NCBI RefSeq assembly: GCF_000214595.1
Contig: NZ_AFIG01000001.1
Location: 1,592,382-1,656,381, forward strand
Length of the DNA: 64,000 nucleotides
Source: Methylophaga thalassica MP
GTDB lineage: Bacteria > Pseudomonadota > Gammaproteobacteria > Nitrosococcales > Methylophagaceae
Reading direction: 5' to 3'
Below are positions 27,385 through 35,663 of the stretch, piece by piece; within the stretch, counting starts at the first letter, position 1; every line of letters begins with the position of its first letter. The notes beneath the pieces are model-generated. The model was not told the DNA's origin. It saw nothing but the letters and a program-made list of their open reading frames with translations, and made no database searches. A program made the position numbers and the translations under genes.

Positions 27385-29481
27385 TTATATTTTCCCTGAG
27401 ACAGATGCCGGGATTTCTTCTATTGTCAGCATTTTGTTTCTTAACTCTTCGGTTACCGCCTGCGCCGATGTGCGGTCTCGAATCACTCTTGGTGTGATTA
27501 ATACCAATAGTTCCGTTCTTCTCACCGCGTCTGAGGTTTGCCCGAATAAATACCCTAAAACCGGTAATTTATGTAGTCCTGGTACGCCGCTGTCATTATT
27601 GGTTTTGCTGTCCTGAATTAAGCCACCAAGCACAATGGTTTCACCAGAATTGATAGCAACCACACTTTCAATTTCTCGTTGCTGGATGGTGGGGGCGTCA
27701 ATCGTCGAGGTGGTTGTTTGCACGGCATTACTGACTTCCTGACGTATTTCCATAGTAACAAGACCACTATTATTGACACGTGGTAATACGGTTAACGACA
27801 CACCAGTTTTACGAAAATCAATTTCATTGACTGTTGGTGCAGTGGCATCAGTATTACTCACTGATTGTCGGGTGGGGATAGGAATCTCATCACCAACATT
27901 GATTTTGGCAGGTTGGTTATCCAACACCATCAAAGACGGCGACGATAAAACATTCAATTTTGATTGAGCGGCAAGTGTATTCAACGCAAAGCGGACATTG
28001 CTTAAGCTGTCCACCACGGTAAACGAAAAGCCCGGTGTTTTAGCATTAATGCCAGAATTACCTAAATCCAGTTGACTATTACCTTGCTTGCTACCTATAC
28101 CATTTTTAAAAAACCACTCCACACCAAAATTAAGCTCATCTGATAAGGTGACTTCAATTATGCTGGCTTCAATTAATACCTGCATCGGCACGGTATCAAG
28201 CTGTTTAATCGTACGCTCAATCATGTCGTAATCTTTGGCTGTAGCCATAATTACCAGCGCATTACGCACATCATCGGCAATAATATCGACCTCATCATTT
28301 AAAAAACGCGCTTTATTCGCTTGAGATGCAGATAAGCTCTGGTCTGGATTATTTAATGTTGTCTGTGTTGAGCCCAAATGGACTTGGGTTTCACCTGGGG
28401 CCAGTGTTTGTTTTTCTGTCTTAGAATCTGCCAGCTGTTGGATATTGGCACCAAACACCTGAGCCAGAACATCCGCCAGCTGCTTCGCCTTGGCATTCTG
28501 GACTTTATAGACATACAGTTGCTGTTTACCTAGATTCGAAGCCATATCTAAGCGCTCAACCCAACGTTCCACATTTAACAGCGATGCTCGGTTTGCACTG
28601 ATCGCTAAAATACTATTAAGACGATTAATAGCCATTAAGCGCACGGGACCATTAGCTGACGGCTCATTATTGTCTGCCGCAGCTGTTAACAGAATAGTTT
28701 CCAATTCACGCTGAATGTCGTTCACAGAAGCATTTTTTATTGGATAAATACCGACAGACATCCCCGCCAGCCAGTCGACATCAAACACAGAAATCGTCTG
28801 CGTCAGTGTTTGCACATCCTGTTGATTGCCACGTAATAAAACCAGATTACGCTTTTGATCAACTTGGATATCGGTATCCTTCCCAGCATAAGGCATTAAA
28901 ATCTTCGCCATTTCAGCAGCACTGATATAACGCAGAGGGATGACATGCACCCCATAACCTGACTGGGTATTACCTGATGTACGGGATAATGCCTGATCGG
29001 ATGCCACCACCTGATAAAAGTCATGGTTCACCATTAATCGAGCATTATTCATTGCCAATACACTTTCCAGCATCGGCAATACTGCTTCTTTTGCGATGGG
29101 ACTTGGTGTTTGAATAGTGACTTGCCCTGTTAGGTTTTTATCCATTGAGTAATTCACTGCCAAAATTTCGCCTAATACAACACGGACAAAATCAGCCAGC
29201 GCGACGGCTTCAAAATTGAGCGTAATATCGTTGTGTTCAGCATTGCTAGAAAACTGCTGGCGAGGAATTTGCGATGTGGGATTGTCTCCATAAACCACCG
29301 TTTTCTGCAGCGGTTTCGTATCATCTGAAGATGTAATGTGCTGACTGATAGGCGTAGTTGAAACGGGGGTATTGACACTATTGCCTGCCAGTTTGGCTGG
29401 CTGTTGTACTTTGGTGCCAGTCAGATGCTGACACCCCGCCAGCACTATTAACGATACGACTATTGCTGCTAGCCTAATCAT
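27385..29481 (-). CDS. gspD: Type II secretion secretin GspD with lipobox
   Basis: A 698-residue outer-membrane secretin. The signal ends in the lipobox LAGC (Cys17), so the mature protein should be a lipoprotein. N0 and N1-N3 ring domains occupy about residues 85-420 (ALADFVRVVLGEILAVNYSMDKN; VIPLRYISAAEMAKILMPYAG), and the secretin core follows from about 450 (VLIEASIIEV...VLSSPSLMVLDNQPAKINVG...GETIVLGGLIQD...LPVLGYLFG). It forms the pore for folded exoproteins. The lipobox suggests self-piloting, as in the P. aeruginosa HxcQ liposecretin. It is the last gene of the gsp operon, 60 bases after the gspC-like gene. Confidence 0.95.
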   Translation of the reverse strand: MIRLAAIVVSLIVLAGCQHLTGTKVQQPAKLAGNSVNTPVSTTPISQHITSSDDTKPLQKTVVYGDNPTSQIPRQQFSSNAEHNDITLNFEAVALADFVRVVLGEILAVNYSMDKNLTGQVTIQTPSPIAKEAVLPMLESVLAMNNARLMVNHDFYQVVASDQALSRTSGNTQSGYGVHVIPLRYISAAEMAKILMPYAGKDTDIQVDQKRNLVLLRGNQQDVQTLTQTISVFDVDWLAGMSVGIYPIKNASVNDIQRELETILLTAAADNNEPSANGPVRLMAINRLNSILAISANRASLLNVERWVERLDMASNLGKQQLYVYKVQNAKAKQLADVLAQVFGANIQQLADSKTEKQTLAPGETQVHLGSTQTTLNNPDQSLSASQANKARFLNDEVDIIADDVRNALVIMATAKDYDMIERTIKQLDTVPMQVLIEASIIEVTLSDELNFGVEWFFKNGIGSKQGNSQLDLGNSGINAKTPGFSFTVVDSLSNVRFALNTLAAQSKLNVLSSPSLMVLDNQPAKINVGDEIPIPTRQSVSNTDATAPTVNEIDFRKTGVSLTVLPRVNNSGLVTMEIRQEVSNAVQTTTSTIDAPTIQQREIESVVAINSGETIVLGGLIQDSKTNNDSGVPGLHKLPVLGYLFGQTSDAVRRTELLVLITPRVIRDRTSAQAVTEELRNKMLTIEEIPASVSGKI

Positions 29482-29541
29482 GTGTTTGTATCACTCGCTT
29501 ATTGAATTCATAACCGACAAGCATATGAAATGAATGTGACA

Positions 29542-30120
29542 TTATTGATACGGATCGTCATCCAAGGTAGTGCCGGATACAAAAGTGGGCGAACTTTCCC
29601 GCTCAGTTGTGATGACATCTGTAGAAATCGTAGTTGCTAATGACGGTTTTTGCGGATTAAACAACATCACACGACGCCGCTTATCGGCTTTACTGAATAC
29701 GGCTGCTATCGATGAAATATCCTCTAATGTCCAGCCATCCAGCTCATCGTTTAGCTGTAAATGTTTCACCTTGTTGGTTTTATCATCTGTCATTAATACC
29801 GTTGACGAGTTTTCACTTATGGCCACCGCTGAGAGACGATAATGATTTAAAAATATGGTGTGTTCAGTCGGCTCCGCGGTTTGCTGTATCGATGCCTCTA
29901 CAGAACGGCTTGATGAGAAAATCGCCTGGGTTAACAAAGCATCAGTAGCAGACGGTGACGGTAAATTAATAACAGTGCTCTGCTTATCAGACAAAGTCTG
30001 CTGACGGTTAACCGGAGCATCAGTAACAGCAGGTTCAGCATGAGCATGTCTGTACTCGATTGCCACACTCACCATTGATAAAATGATTAGCAGCCATGAG
30101 CTAATAACAACCCAGCTCAT
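29542..30120 (-). CDS. gspC: GspC-like type II secretion inner-membrane protein (HR domain, no PDZ)
   Basis: A 192-residue bitopic protein with one N-terminal membrane helix (residues 3-22) and a periplasmic homology-region-like domain around residues 88-155 (YRLSAVAISENSSTVLMTDD...LQLNDELDGWTLEDI...VML). GspC proteins use this domain to contact the secretin N0 domain. The C-terminal PDZ or coiled coil of longer GspC proteins is absent, and the tail is low-complexity. Its place between gspM and gspD, overlapping gspM by four bases, supports the call. A short GspP/XcpP-like variant is the alternative name. Confidence 0.75.
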   Translation of the reverse strand: MSWVVISSWLLIILSMVSVAIEYRHAHAEPAVTDAPVNRQQTLSDKQSTVINLPSPSATDALLTQAIFSSSRSVEASIQQTAEPTEHTIFLNHYRLSAVAISENSSTVLMTDDKTNKVKHLQLNDELDGWTLEDISSIAAVFSKADKRRRVMLFNPQKPSLATTISTDVITTERESSPTFVSGTTLDDDPYQ

Positions 30121-30686
30121 GATGCCTTCTCCGTTTTCTCTGTTTGATAAAAGCCGGTCATCATGGTTTGTACTTCAAGCTGGGGGGATGATGACTGAGT
30201 GTTATCGTCATTCACCACAATAGATAATTCATCAATGAGCAGTAACGGTTGCTGTGATTCAATACGGGATAAAAAGGCCACTAGACCTTTCAAATCGGTC
30301 TGGAACTGAAGACGTAACTGAATCTGGTCAAAGCCTTTGTCCTGCTCGACAAGCGTCGTCTCGGCACTCATTTTAGTCAGGCCCAAGTCATCCAGATGTT
30401 TAGCTACCAATGACTGCATTTGTGCAGCCATCAAGGCTTTTGATTCACCATGAAATAAAAAGCGATCTGCCAACTGCCTCGTTTCATCCTCAGTCAGCAA
30501 TACTGATGGTTGTTCTAACTGACGCGATAATTTTTGCTGCATAAATCGAGTCTCTTCCAGTGCACTGGTGTAGTGCTGCCGAACAGACAAGGCCGGATTG
30601 ATAATCACCAGCCAGAAAAATACAATGACCAGAATGAGTACTGACCAAGCTAGTGCCGGATAAAAACGTGATAGCTCAGCTCGCAT
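30117..30686 (-). CDS. gspM: Type II secretion protein GspM
   Basis: A 189-residue inner-membrane protein with one N-terminal helix (residues about 11-31), a coiled region rich in Gln and Glu (QHYTSALEETRFMQQKLSRQLEQ) and a periplasmic ferredoxin-like domain. GspM stabilises GspL and links the cytoplasmic ATPase to the pseudopilus. The gene overlaps gspL by 11 bases and gspC by four. Sequence identity in this family is low, so position and topology carry the call. Confidence 0.82.
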   Translation of the reverse strand: MRAELSRFYPALAWSVLILVIVFFWLVIINPALSVRQHYTSALEETRFMQQKLSRQLEQPSVLLTEDETRQLADRFLFHGESKALMAAQMQSLVAKHLDDLGLTKMSAETTLVEQDKGFDQIQLRLQFQTDLKGLVAFLSRIESQQPLLLIDELSIVVNDDNTQSSSPQLEVQTMMTGFYQTEKTEKAS

Positions 30687-31716
30687 CGGTGGCTCGCTTC
30701 ATGGTGATAAAAAGCCTTTCTTTGCCCAGTTGCTTATCAAAGGTCACAGGCGCCTTGAAAGTCACGTCGGTAAATTGTTTTGTCTTAGCTAATAAGGAAA
30801 GCAGTGTGGTTGCTGATGTCGACACGCCCTGAATCTCAATGGTGTTGTCTCTGACCTGGAAGCGTCTTACCCAGGTGTCTTTTGGCAACACCTCACTCAG
30901 GGTATTAAGCACAGCTAACCACTGCTGCTGTCGTTGTTGCTCTGCTAACTCACGAAATTGTGCCAGCGTATATTCACCATGTTGTTGCTTCTTCACATCA
31001 TGCATTGCCTTTGTACGTAAAGCCGTCAGACTTTTTTGTTGCTGTTGCAGCTGGGTTTCATAAAAAGACAAGGGCAGATAAAGCGCACAAAGTAGGCAGA
31101 CCAGGGCCGATGCGGGCCAAACATACGCTGACCATGCGTTTTTTGAAGACAGTGAACCTAATAAATTCACCCGATCACGATATAGACTGTCTTGAACAGA
31201 CACCCTGTCGATACTAATGCCTAAAGGTTTCAGGCGTTGTTGATGCTGTTCGATATCTTCACGCAGCATGACAAACAAGCGAAGCTGAATCAGCTCCGGA
31301 TCGTCTTGTTCTTCCAGCTCAACCCAGTCAAAGCTCACCTGCTCGGCCTGAAAAGGCGTGAACTTATCCATTTCAAAGCACAATAGCTCGGCAATATTGT
31401 GTTTTGCTGAACGTGGAATCGTTAGTTGACGAGACAATACTTGCTGTTCATCAAGCAATAAGACACTCTTGTTCGGACTCGTTTTTTTAGGCAGGGTGAG
31501 CTTATCAGCACGCTTTGTTGTGGCTTGCCAACGAATGTCATCTCCAGCCTTAGACCATAGCGTTAACTGATAACGATCCTCATGGAAGCTGATACATAAT
31601 CGTCGACGGCGAATATCAGTTTGATATTGCCAGCGTTTAGGCAGCCCAGCATTAAGCTGTGACAACCACCATTTCCAGGCAGACGCAATGCCTTGTCTGA
31701 GTTGTTGCCAGAACAT
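30676..31716 (-). CDS. gspL: Type II secretion protein GspL
   Basis: A 346-residue bitopic protein. The N-terminal 180 residues resemble the actin-like cytoplasmic domain (LLDEQQVLSRQLTIPRSAKHNIAELLCFEMDKFTPF is the typical PilM/GspL segment). A membrane helix lies near 193-212 and a PilN/GspL-like periplasmic ferredoxin fold follows a coiled coil rich in Gln. It anchors the GspE ATPase at the inner membrane. It overlaps gspK by one base and gspM by 11. Confidence 0.88.
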   Translation of the reverse strand: MFWQQLRQGIASAWKWWLSQLNAGLPKRWQYQTDIRRRRLCISFHEDRYQLTLWSKAGDDIRWQATTKRADKLTLPKKTSPNKSVLLLDEQQVLSRQLTIPRSAKHNIAELLCFEMDKFTPFQAEQVSFDWVELEEQDDPELIQLRLFVMLREDIEQHQQRLKPLGISIDRVSVQDSLYRDRVNLLGSLSSKNAWSAYVWPASALVCLLCALYLPLSFYETQLQQQQKSLTALRTKAMHDVKKQQHGEYTLAQFRELAEQQRQQQWLAVLNTLSEVLPKDTWVRRFQVRDNTIEIQGVSTSATTLLSLLAKTKQFTDVTFKAPVTFDKQLGKERLFITMKRATDAS

Positions 31717-32534
31717 CAGGACTCAACTCCTGTGATAGCCTGCCAGGACAAAATTGCATAATCCTTGGTTTGCTCCGGATTCAGCAATACCGCCACTTTC
31801 AGACTCGCCACACTTTTTTTAACCTCGGCGCGACTGATGATGACAAAACAACGACCGGCGGGAAGTCGTTGTAATTGATCATTAGGCAGTTCACTAAGAC
31901 GTTTCCGCTCATTTTCACTGTAGAGACTTACTGGTAGTACAGATAAGTTAAGACCCGATTGTTGAGAATACACCGTCATCAACGGGGCTATCTTTTGATA
32001 ATTCTGCTCGTCCATCGACAACAGCAAACGCAGCTCTTCAAGACTATTAAAAGCGGCATTTTTGGGTGAGTTATCTCGCCCGGCAGATCGGTAATGTAAA
32101 CGTTCAGCTCCGGCGGGGAGACGTTCACTATCACGGTCACGCCAATCAACAATTTGATCGGCATATTGTTCAGCCGCATGTGAAGACCAGCCTTTTATTT
32201 TTAATACGGAAGTGATTAATTCAGCCGGGGCGTAATTAACATCAAGCAATCCATTTTGGTCCTGAATCTGGAGAAATAAGGTGCCTTTATCCGTCATCAT
32301 CTTGTACCGGGTGCCATTGGTCAGTCTGTCACTACGCTCATCAACTAATGCTTGGATCACCTGCCACACGCCATCCATTGCCAGATATTTACTTGCCAAC
32401 GCCTCCTGCTGCTGTTTGATTTGTTGCGTTTCAATACGCATGGTTTGGCTAAAACTCACGGCTAAAATCATCAAAAGCGCGATCATCCAGAGCACGATCA
32501 ATAACGCTGCACCTTGCTGTTTGACTGAGCTCAT
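31716..32534 (-). CDS. gspK: Type II secretion minor pseudopilin GspK
   Basis: A 272-residue pseudopilin with a prepilin-like leader KQQGAALLIVLWMIALLMILAVSFSQ (cleavage after Gly near residue 8) and the inserted helical domain that makes GspK larger than other pseudopilins (QDQNGLLDVNYAP...YADQIVDWRDRDSERLPAGAERLHY, with LPAGAE-type contact). As is usual for GspK, the residue 5 glutamate of the mature helix is missing. It caps the pseudopilus tip with GspI and GspJ. It overlaps gspJ by four bases. Confidence 0.92.
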   Translation of the reverse strand: MSSVKQQGAALLIVLWMIALLMILAVSFSQTMRIETQQIKQQQEALASKYLAMDGVWQVIQALVDERSDRLTNGTRYKMMTDKGTLFLQIQDQNGLLDVNYAPAELITSVLKIKGWSSHAAEQYADQIVDWRDRDSERLPAGAERLHYRSAGRDNSPKNAAFNSLEELRLLLSMDEQNYQKIAPLMTVYSQQSGLNLSVLPVSLYSENERKRLSELPNDQLQRLPAGRCFVIISRAEVKKSVASLKVAVLLNPEQTKDYAILSWQAITGVES

Positions 32535-33157
32535 GAGTCACTACGCTGCACACTGAGATGATCCCGCATCCGCGTCACCTGGGCAGGCAAAGACACCACG
32601 ATTGGATATTTTTCTGCCTGGTTTTTCTGTGCCAGAGTCATTGAAATCATTGGCGGTAGTTTCTGACTTTTTCGCCAGGCTGAATGCCATTTTGGTGTGA
32701 TGTTGTTATGAAGTTCTGCATAGGAAAAATCCAATGATGCCACGCCATTTAACAGCGTAATCTGCTGAATATCCTTATGATTTTTAAGCAGACTCAGTAA
32801 TGGCTGATAATTCATCACCAATTGGTTTTCTTTAAGCATCAACTCAACCCAATACAGACTGTTACCACCGGCATGAGCAGGTAAAGTAGAGACAAATCCA
32901 AGCTGATGTTTTGCTCCTGAAAATAACACAGGATGTGAGGTGCCCTGATTCATCACAATCGGTGATGTCTGACTGATAAGTCTCCTGACAAACTGAATCA
33001 CCAGCCGGATATCATCATTCATTTGCACCTGATCAATGCCAGACTGAGTCTGTCCACTGAGCGTACGTGAGGCACTGAACAACAAACCCAGCATAATCGT
33101 CATCAAACTGATGGCAATAAGCATCTCCAACAAGGTAAAACCTGACTGTTTTTTCAT
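32531..33157 (-). CDS. gspJ: Type II secretion minor pseudopilin GspJ
   Basis: A 208-residue pseudopilin with the cleavable type IV leader KKQSG|FTLLEMLIAISLMTIMLGLLFSAS, including Glu at position +5. The remainder is a beta-rich globular domain typical of GspJ. It joins GspI and GspK in the pseudopilus tip complex. Start and stop overlap the neighbouring gsp genes by four bases each, indicating translational coupling. Confidence 0.92.
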   Translation of the reverse strand: MKKQSGFTLLEMLIAISLMTIMLGLLFSASRTLSGQTQSGIDQVQMNDDIRLVIQFVRRLISQTSPIVMNQGTSHPVLFSGAKHQLGFVSTLPAHAGGNSLYWVELMLKENQLVMNYQPLLSLLKNHKDIQQITLLNGVASLDFSYAELHNNITPKWHSAWRKSQKLPPMISMTLAQKNQAEKYPIVVSLPAQVTRMRDHLSVQRSDS

Positions 33158-33528
33158 GGTGTGGCCTTGCTGACAGGCACTAACGTAGAAAGATGTACAT
33201 GGTACGGTTTACCTGAACGTTGCCATGACACATTGGCGCTGACCTCTCTCAATGGTAGTTTTGATTGCATATTGCCGTTTGTCGGCTGAATCGTTAACTG
33301 CCAATGAAACTGCTTCTCGGTGATGCCAGATTGTTGTGTTCCACTGGTTTGATATGTCGCCTGAGCAATCAATGACTCTGCAATCGTTGTCGCCACGTTG
33401 TAATCATTGCCTAAGCGTATAACCTGCTGGCCTTTTGCATATAACTGAAACAGGATGACTAAAGACACACTCATCAAACTAAAAGCCACCAGTAACTCAA
33501 GTAAACTAAAACCACGCTGTTTCATCAC
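33154..33528 (-). CDS. gspI: Type II secretion minor pseudopilin GspI
   Basis: A 124-residue pseudopilin with leader MMKQRG|FSLLELLVAFSLMSVSLVILFQLY and Glu5. The length agrees with GspI. It nucleates the pseudopilus tip with GspJ and GspK. The gene overlaps gspH and gspJ by four bases each. Confidence 0.92.
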   Translation of the reverse strand: MMKQRGFSLLELLVAFSLMSVSLVILFQLYAKGQQVIRLGNDYNVATTIAESLIAQATYQTSGTQQSGITEKQFHWQLTIQPTNGNMQSKLPLREVSANVSWQRSGKPYHVHLSTLVPVSKATP

Positions 33529-33977
33529 ATTGGCAACTGTTTACTTAACTGAATTTGCCCGGTCACCCAGTTCACATCGATGCCATAGGCATAATGTTTG
33601 TCTGTCAGCACTAATTGACCGCCACTACTACTGCCATCGGCATAAAAAACAATGCTTCCCTGGTTCTTTGCATTTGTCCGGTCTGCTACATAGGCATCCA
33701 GATTTGTGCTCGCCGCCAGTTGCATACGCTGATTGTTGTGAGCAATTTGTTGGTTGGTGACATTCAGCTCAACGTATTGCGTTTGTTGAGTCAGCATCGC
33801 TTCATTGCGGGCTTGCCGCATTAACAACACTAAGCGCTGAGATTCCGCATACAGACTATGGTGTTCCATCACCGGACGAAATAACGGAGGTAATAAAGTC
33901 ATCAGCATGACCATCAGCGTCATCACGACTAATAGCTCAATTAAGGTAAAGCCTTTTGCTATTGCCGAGCGTGACAA
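33525..33977 (-). CDS. gspH: Type II secretion minor pseudopilin GspH
   Basis: A 150-residue pseudopilin with leader RSAIAKG|FTLIELLVVMTLMVMLMTLLPP and Glu5, followed by a GspH-like beta domain (MRQARNEAMLTQQTQYVELNV). It links the tip complex to the main GspG filament. It starts five bases after gspG ends and overlaps gspI by four. Confidence 0.9.
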   Translation of the reverse strand: MSRSAIAKGFTLIELLVVMTLMVMLMTLLPPLFRPVMEHHSLYAESQRLVLLMRQARNEAMLTQQTQYVELNVTNQQIAHNNQRMQLAASTNLDAYVADRTNAKNQGSIVFYADGSSSGGQLVLTDKHYAYGIDVNWVTGQIQLSKQLPM

Positions 33978-33982
33978 TATTG

Positions 33983-34402
33983 TTACTCCCAGCTATTGAT
34001 ATCTTGATCGTCACCACTACCACCCTGCTGATTATCGGCACCTAATGAATACAAGTCATAGTCACCATATTTACCGGGTGAAACATAATGATAGGCATGC
34101 CCCCAGGGATCGACTGGGACTTTTTTCTTTTTGAGATAAGGGCCATTCCAGCCAGAGAGATCAGCCGACTTTTCAATCAGTGCATTTAAACCTTGAGCAG
34201 AAGTGGGATACACGCCCATATCCAGATAGTAGATATCAAGTGAGGCTTGCAGGTCAGCGATCTGTAACACAGCCGTATCAGCTTTCGCCCCACCTAACTG
34301 TTTCATCACTCTAGGACCGACCAGACCGACCAGCAAAGCTAAGATAGCCAGCACCACCAGCAATTCGATAAGACTAAAACCACGATTATTTTTTTTCATC
34401 AT
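33983..34402 (-). CDS. gspG: Type II secretion major pseudopilin GspG
   Basis: A 139-residue major pseudopilin. The leader MMKKNNRG is followed by FSLIELLVVLAILALLVGLVGPRVMKQLGGAK, one of the most conserved stretches in type II secretion. The C-terminal loop with DLYSLGADNQQGGSGDDQDINSW provides the calcium site. It polymerises into the pseudopilus that pushes folded substrates through the secretin. It lies 43 bases after gspF. Cleavage requires a prepilin peptidase (PilD), which is not in this window. Confidence 0.97.
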   Translation of the reverse strand: MMKKNNRGFSLIELLVVLAILALLVGLVGPRVMKQLGGAKADTAVLQIADLQASLDIYYLDMGVYPTSAQGLNALIEKSADLSGWNGPYLKKKKVPVDPWGHAYHYVSPGKYGDYDLYSLGADNQQGGSGDDQDINSWE

Positions 34403-34445
34403 CAGCGGAATATAACCACTAAAAATGAAACTTTAATGACAGGCA

Positions 34446-35663
34446 CTAACGGACCAAATCATTTAGTCCTAACATCGCCAGCATAATAGAAATAATGATG
34501 ACACCAATAATGCCACCCAAACCAATGATTAATACAGGTTCAACCAGGCTTAATAATTGTTTGGTCCTGTCTTCGACTTGCAGTTGATAGGCTTTTGCCA
34601 CCTTGCTGAACATCGGCTCCAACTGGCCGGTTTGTTCGCCGATTTCTACAAGCTCTGTTAACAGACTTGGAAAACAGGAAAACGACTTTAATGCTTTGGC
34701 AAGCGAACTGCCATGGCTTACTTGCTTCGATACTTCAGCCAATGCCTGTTTAATTTTGCCATTATTAATCGCACCGGATGCCATATTCACGGCTTCAATT
34801 AAGCCAACACCATGAGTCAACATCGACGCCATACTCTGAGAAAAGCGGCCAATATTCACAACGGTTATCAGTGAACCTATTATCGGTAATTTGAGTATTT
34901 TGCCATCCAGCCAAACCTTACCTGCTGGATGCTTTTGTATACCATCCACAGCCAGAGCCATCACAATAAATATCACTAAAGGTAGCCACCAGCTCTGCTC
35001 AAAAAAATGAGCAACGGCAAATACCTGTTGTGTCAGCCAGGGAATCGTTTGCTCCGCCCCCTCAAATAAGGGTACAAACTTAGGAATAACGTAGGTCATC
35101 ATCATCACAATCGATAATATCGACATAACCAGTAATATCATGGGATAGCTTAGTGCCGACATCAGTTGTCGACGCAATGAGGCCATTGTTTCCTGGTAAT
35201 AAGCCAACTCATTCATCACCTGGGGTAAATGTCCACCCGTCTCACCCGCCAGCACCATATTGATATGTAAATCAGTGAAACGTTGTCCCTGAGCGGCCAT
35301 GGCTTTTGCCAGACTATCACCAGCGGCTACTCCCTGATGCAAGGCAGACAGCGTCTCTTTTAATGGTGTTGAACTTGTCAGTCTTTCCATGCGTTTTAAT
35401 GACTGATCTACCGGCAGGCCTGCATCAAGCAAGGTAGCCAGCTCACTGAAAAAGGTGAGTAACAATGTTTGTGATAGCGGTGCTTGCGGCTTTTTTCTTT
35501 GTAGATTGAATGAACCTGTCAGCCACGACTGTTGGCTGATGGAGACCGGAACATAGCCTGACTGACGCAGGAATTGCACCACGGCAGTCTGATCGACTTC
35601 CTCTTTACTGCCGGTGATCATCTCGCCTTTGGCGGATAAAGCTTTATAAACAAACTTAGTCAT
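34446..35663 (-). CDS. gspF: Type II secretion inner-membrane platform protein GspF
   Basis: A 405-residue polytopic protein with two repeated GspF helical domains (about 70-190 with FFSELATLLDAGLPVDQSL, and 272-395 with FSQSMASMLTHGVGLIEAV) and three membrane helices (near 170-190, 220-240 and 376-400). It is the membrane rotor platform driven by GspE. It overlaps gspE by eight bases. Confidence 0.95.
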   Translation of the reverse strand: MTKFVYKALSAKGEMITGSKEEVDQTAVVQFLRQSGYVPVSISQQSWLTGSFNLQRKKPQAPLSQTLLLTFFSELATLLDAGLPVDQSLKRMERLTSSTPLKETLSALHQGVAAGDSLAKAMAAQGQRFTDLHINMVLAGETGGHLPQVMNELAYYQETMASLRRQLMSALSYPMILLVMSILSIVMMMTYVIPKFVPLFEGAEQTIPWLTQQVFAVAHFFEQSWWLPLVIFIVMALAVDGIQKHPAGKVWLDGKILKLPIIGSLITVVNIGRFSQSMASMLTHGVGLIEAVNMASGAINNGKIKQALAEVSKQVSHGSSLAKALKSFSCFPSLLTELVEIGEQTGQLEPMFSKVAKAYQLQVEDRTKQLLSLVEPVLIIGLGGIIGVIIISIMLAMLGLNDLVR

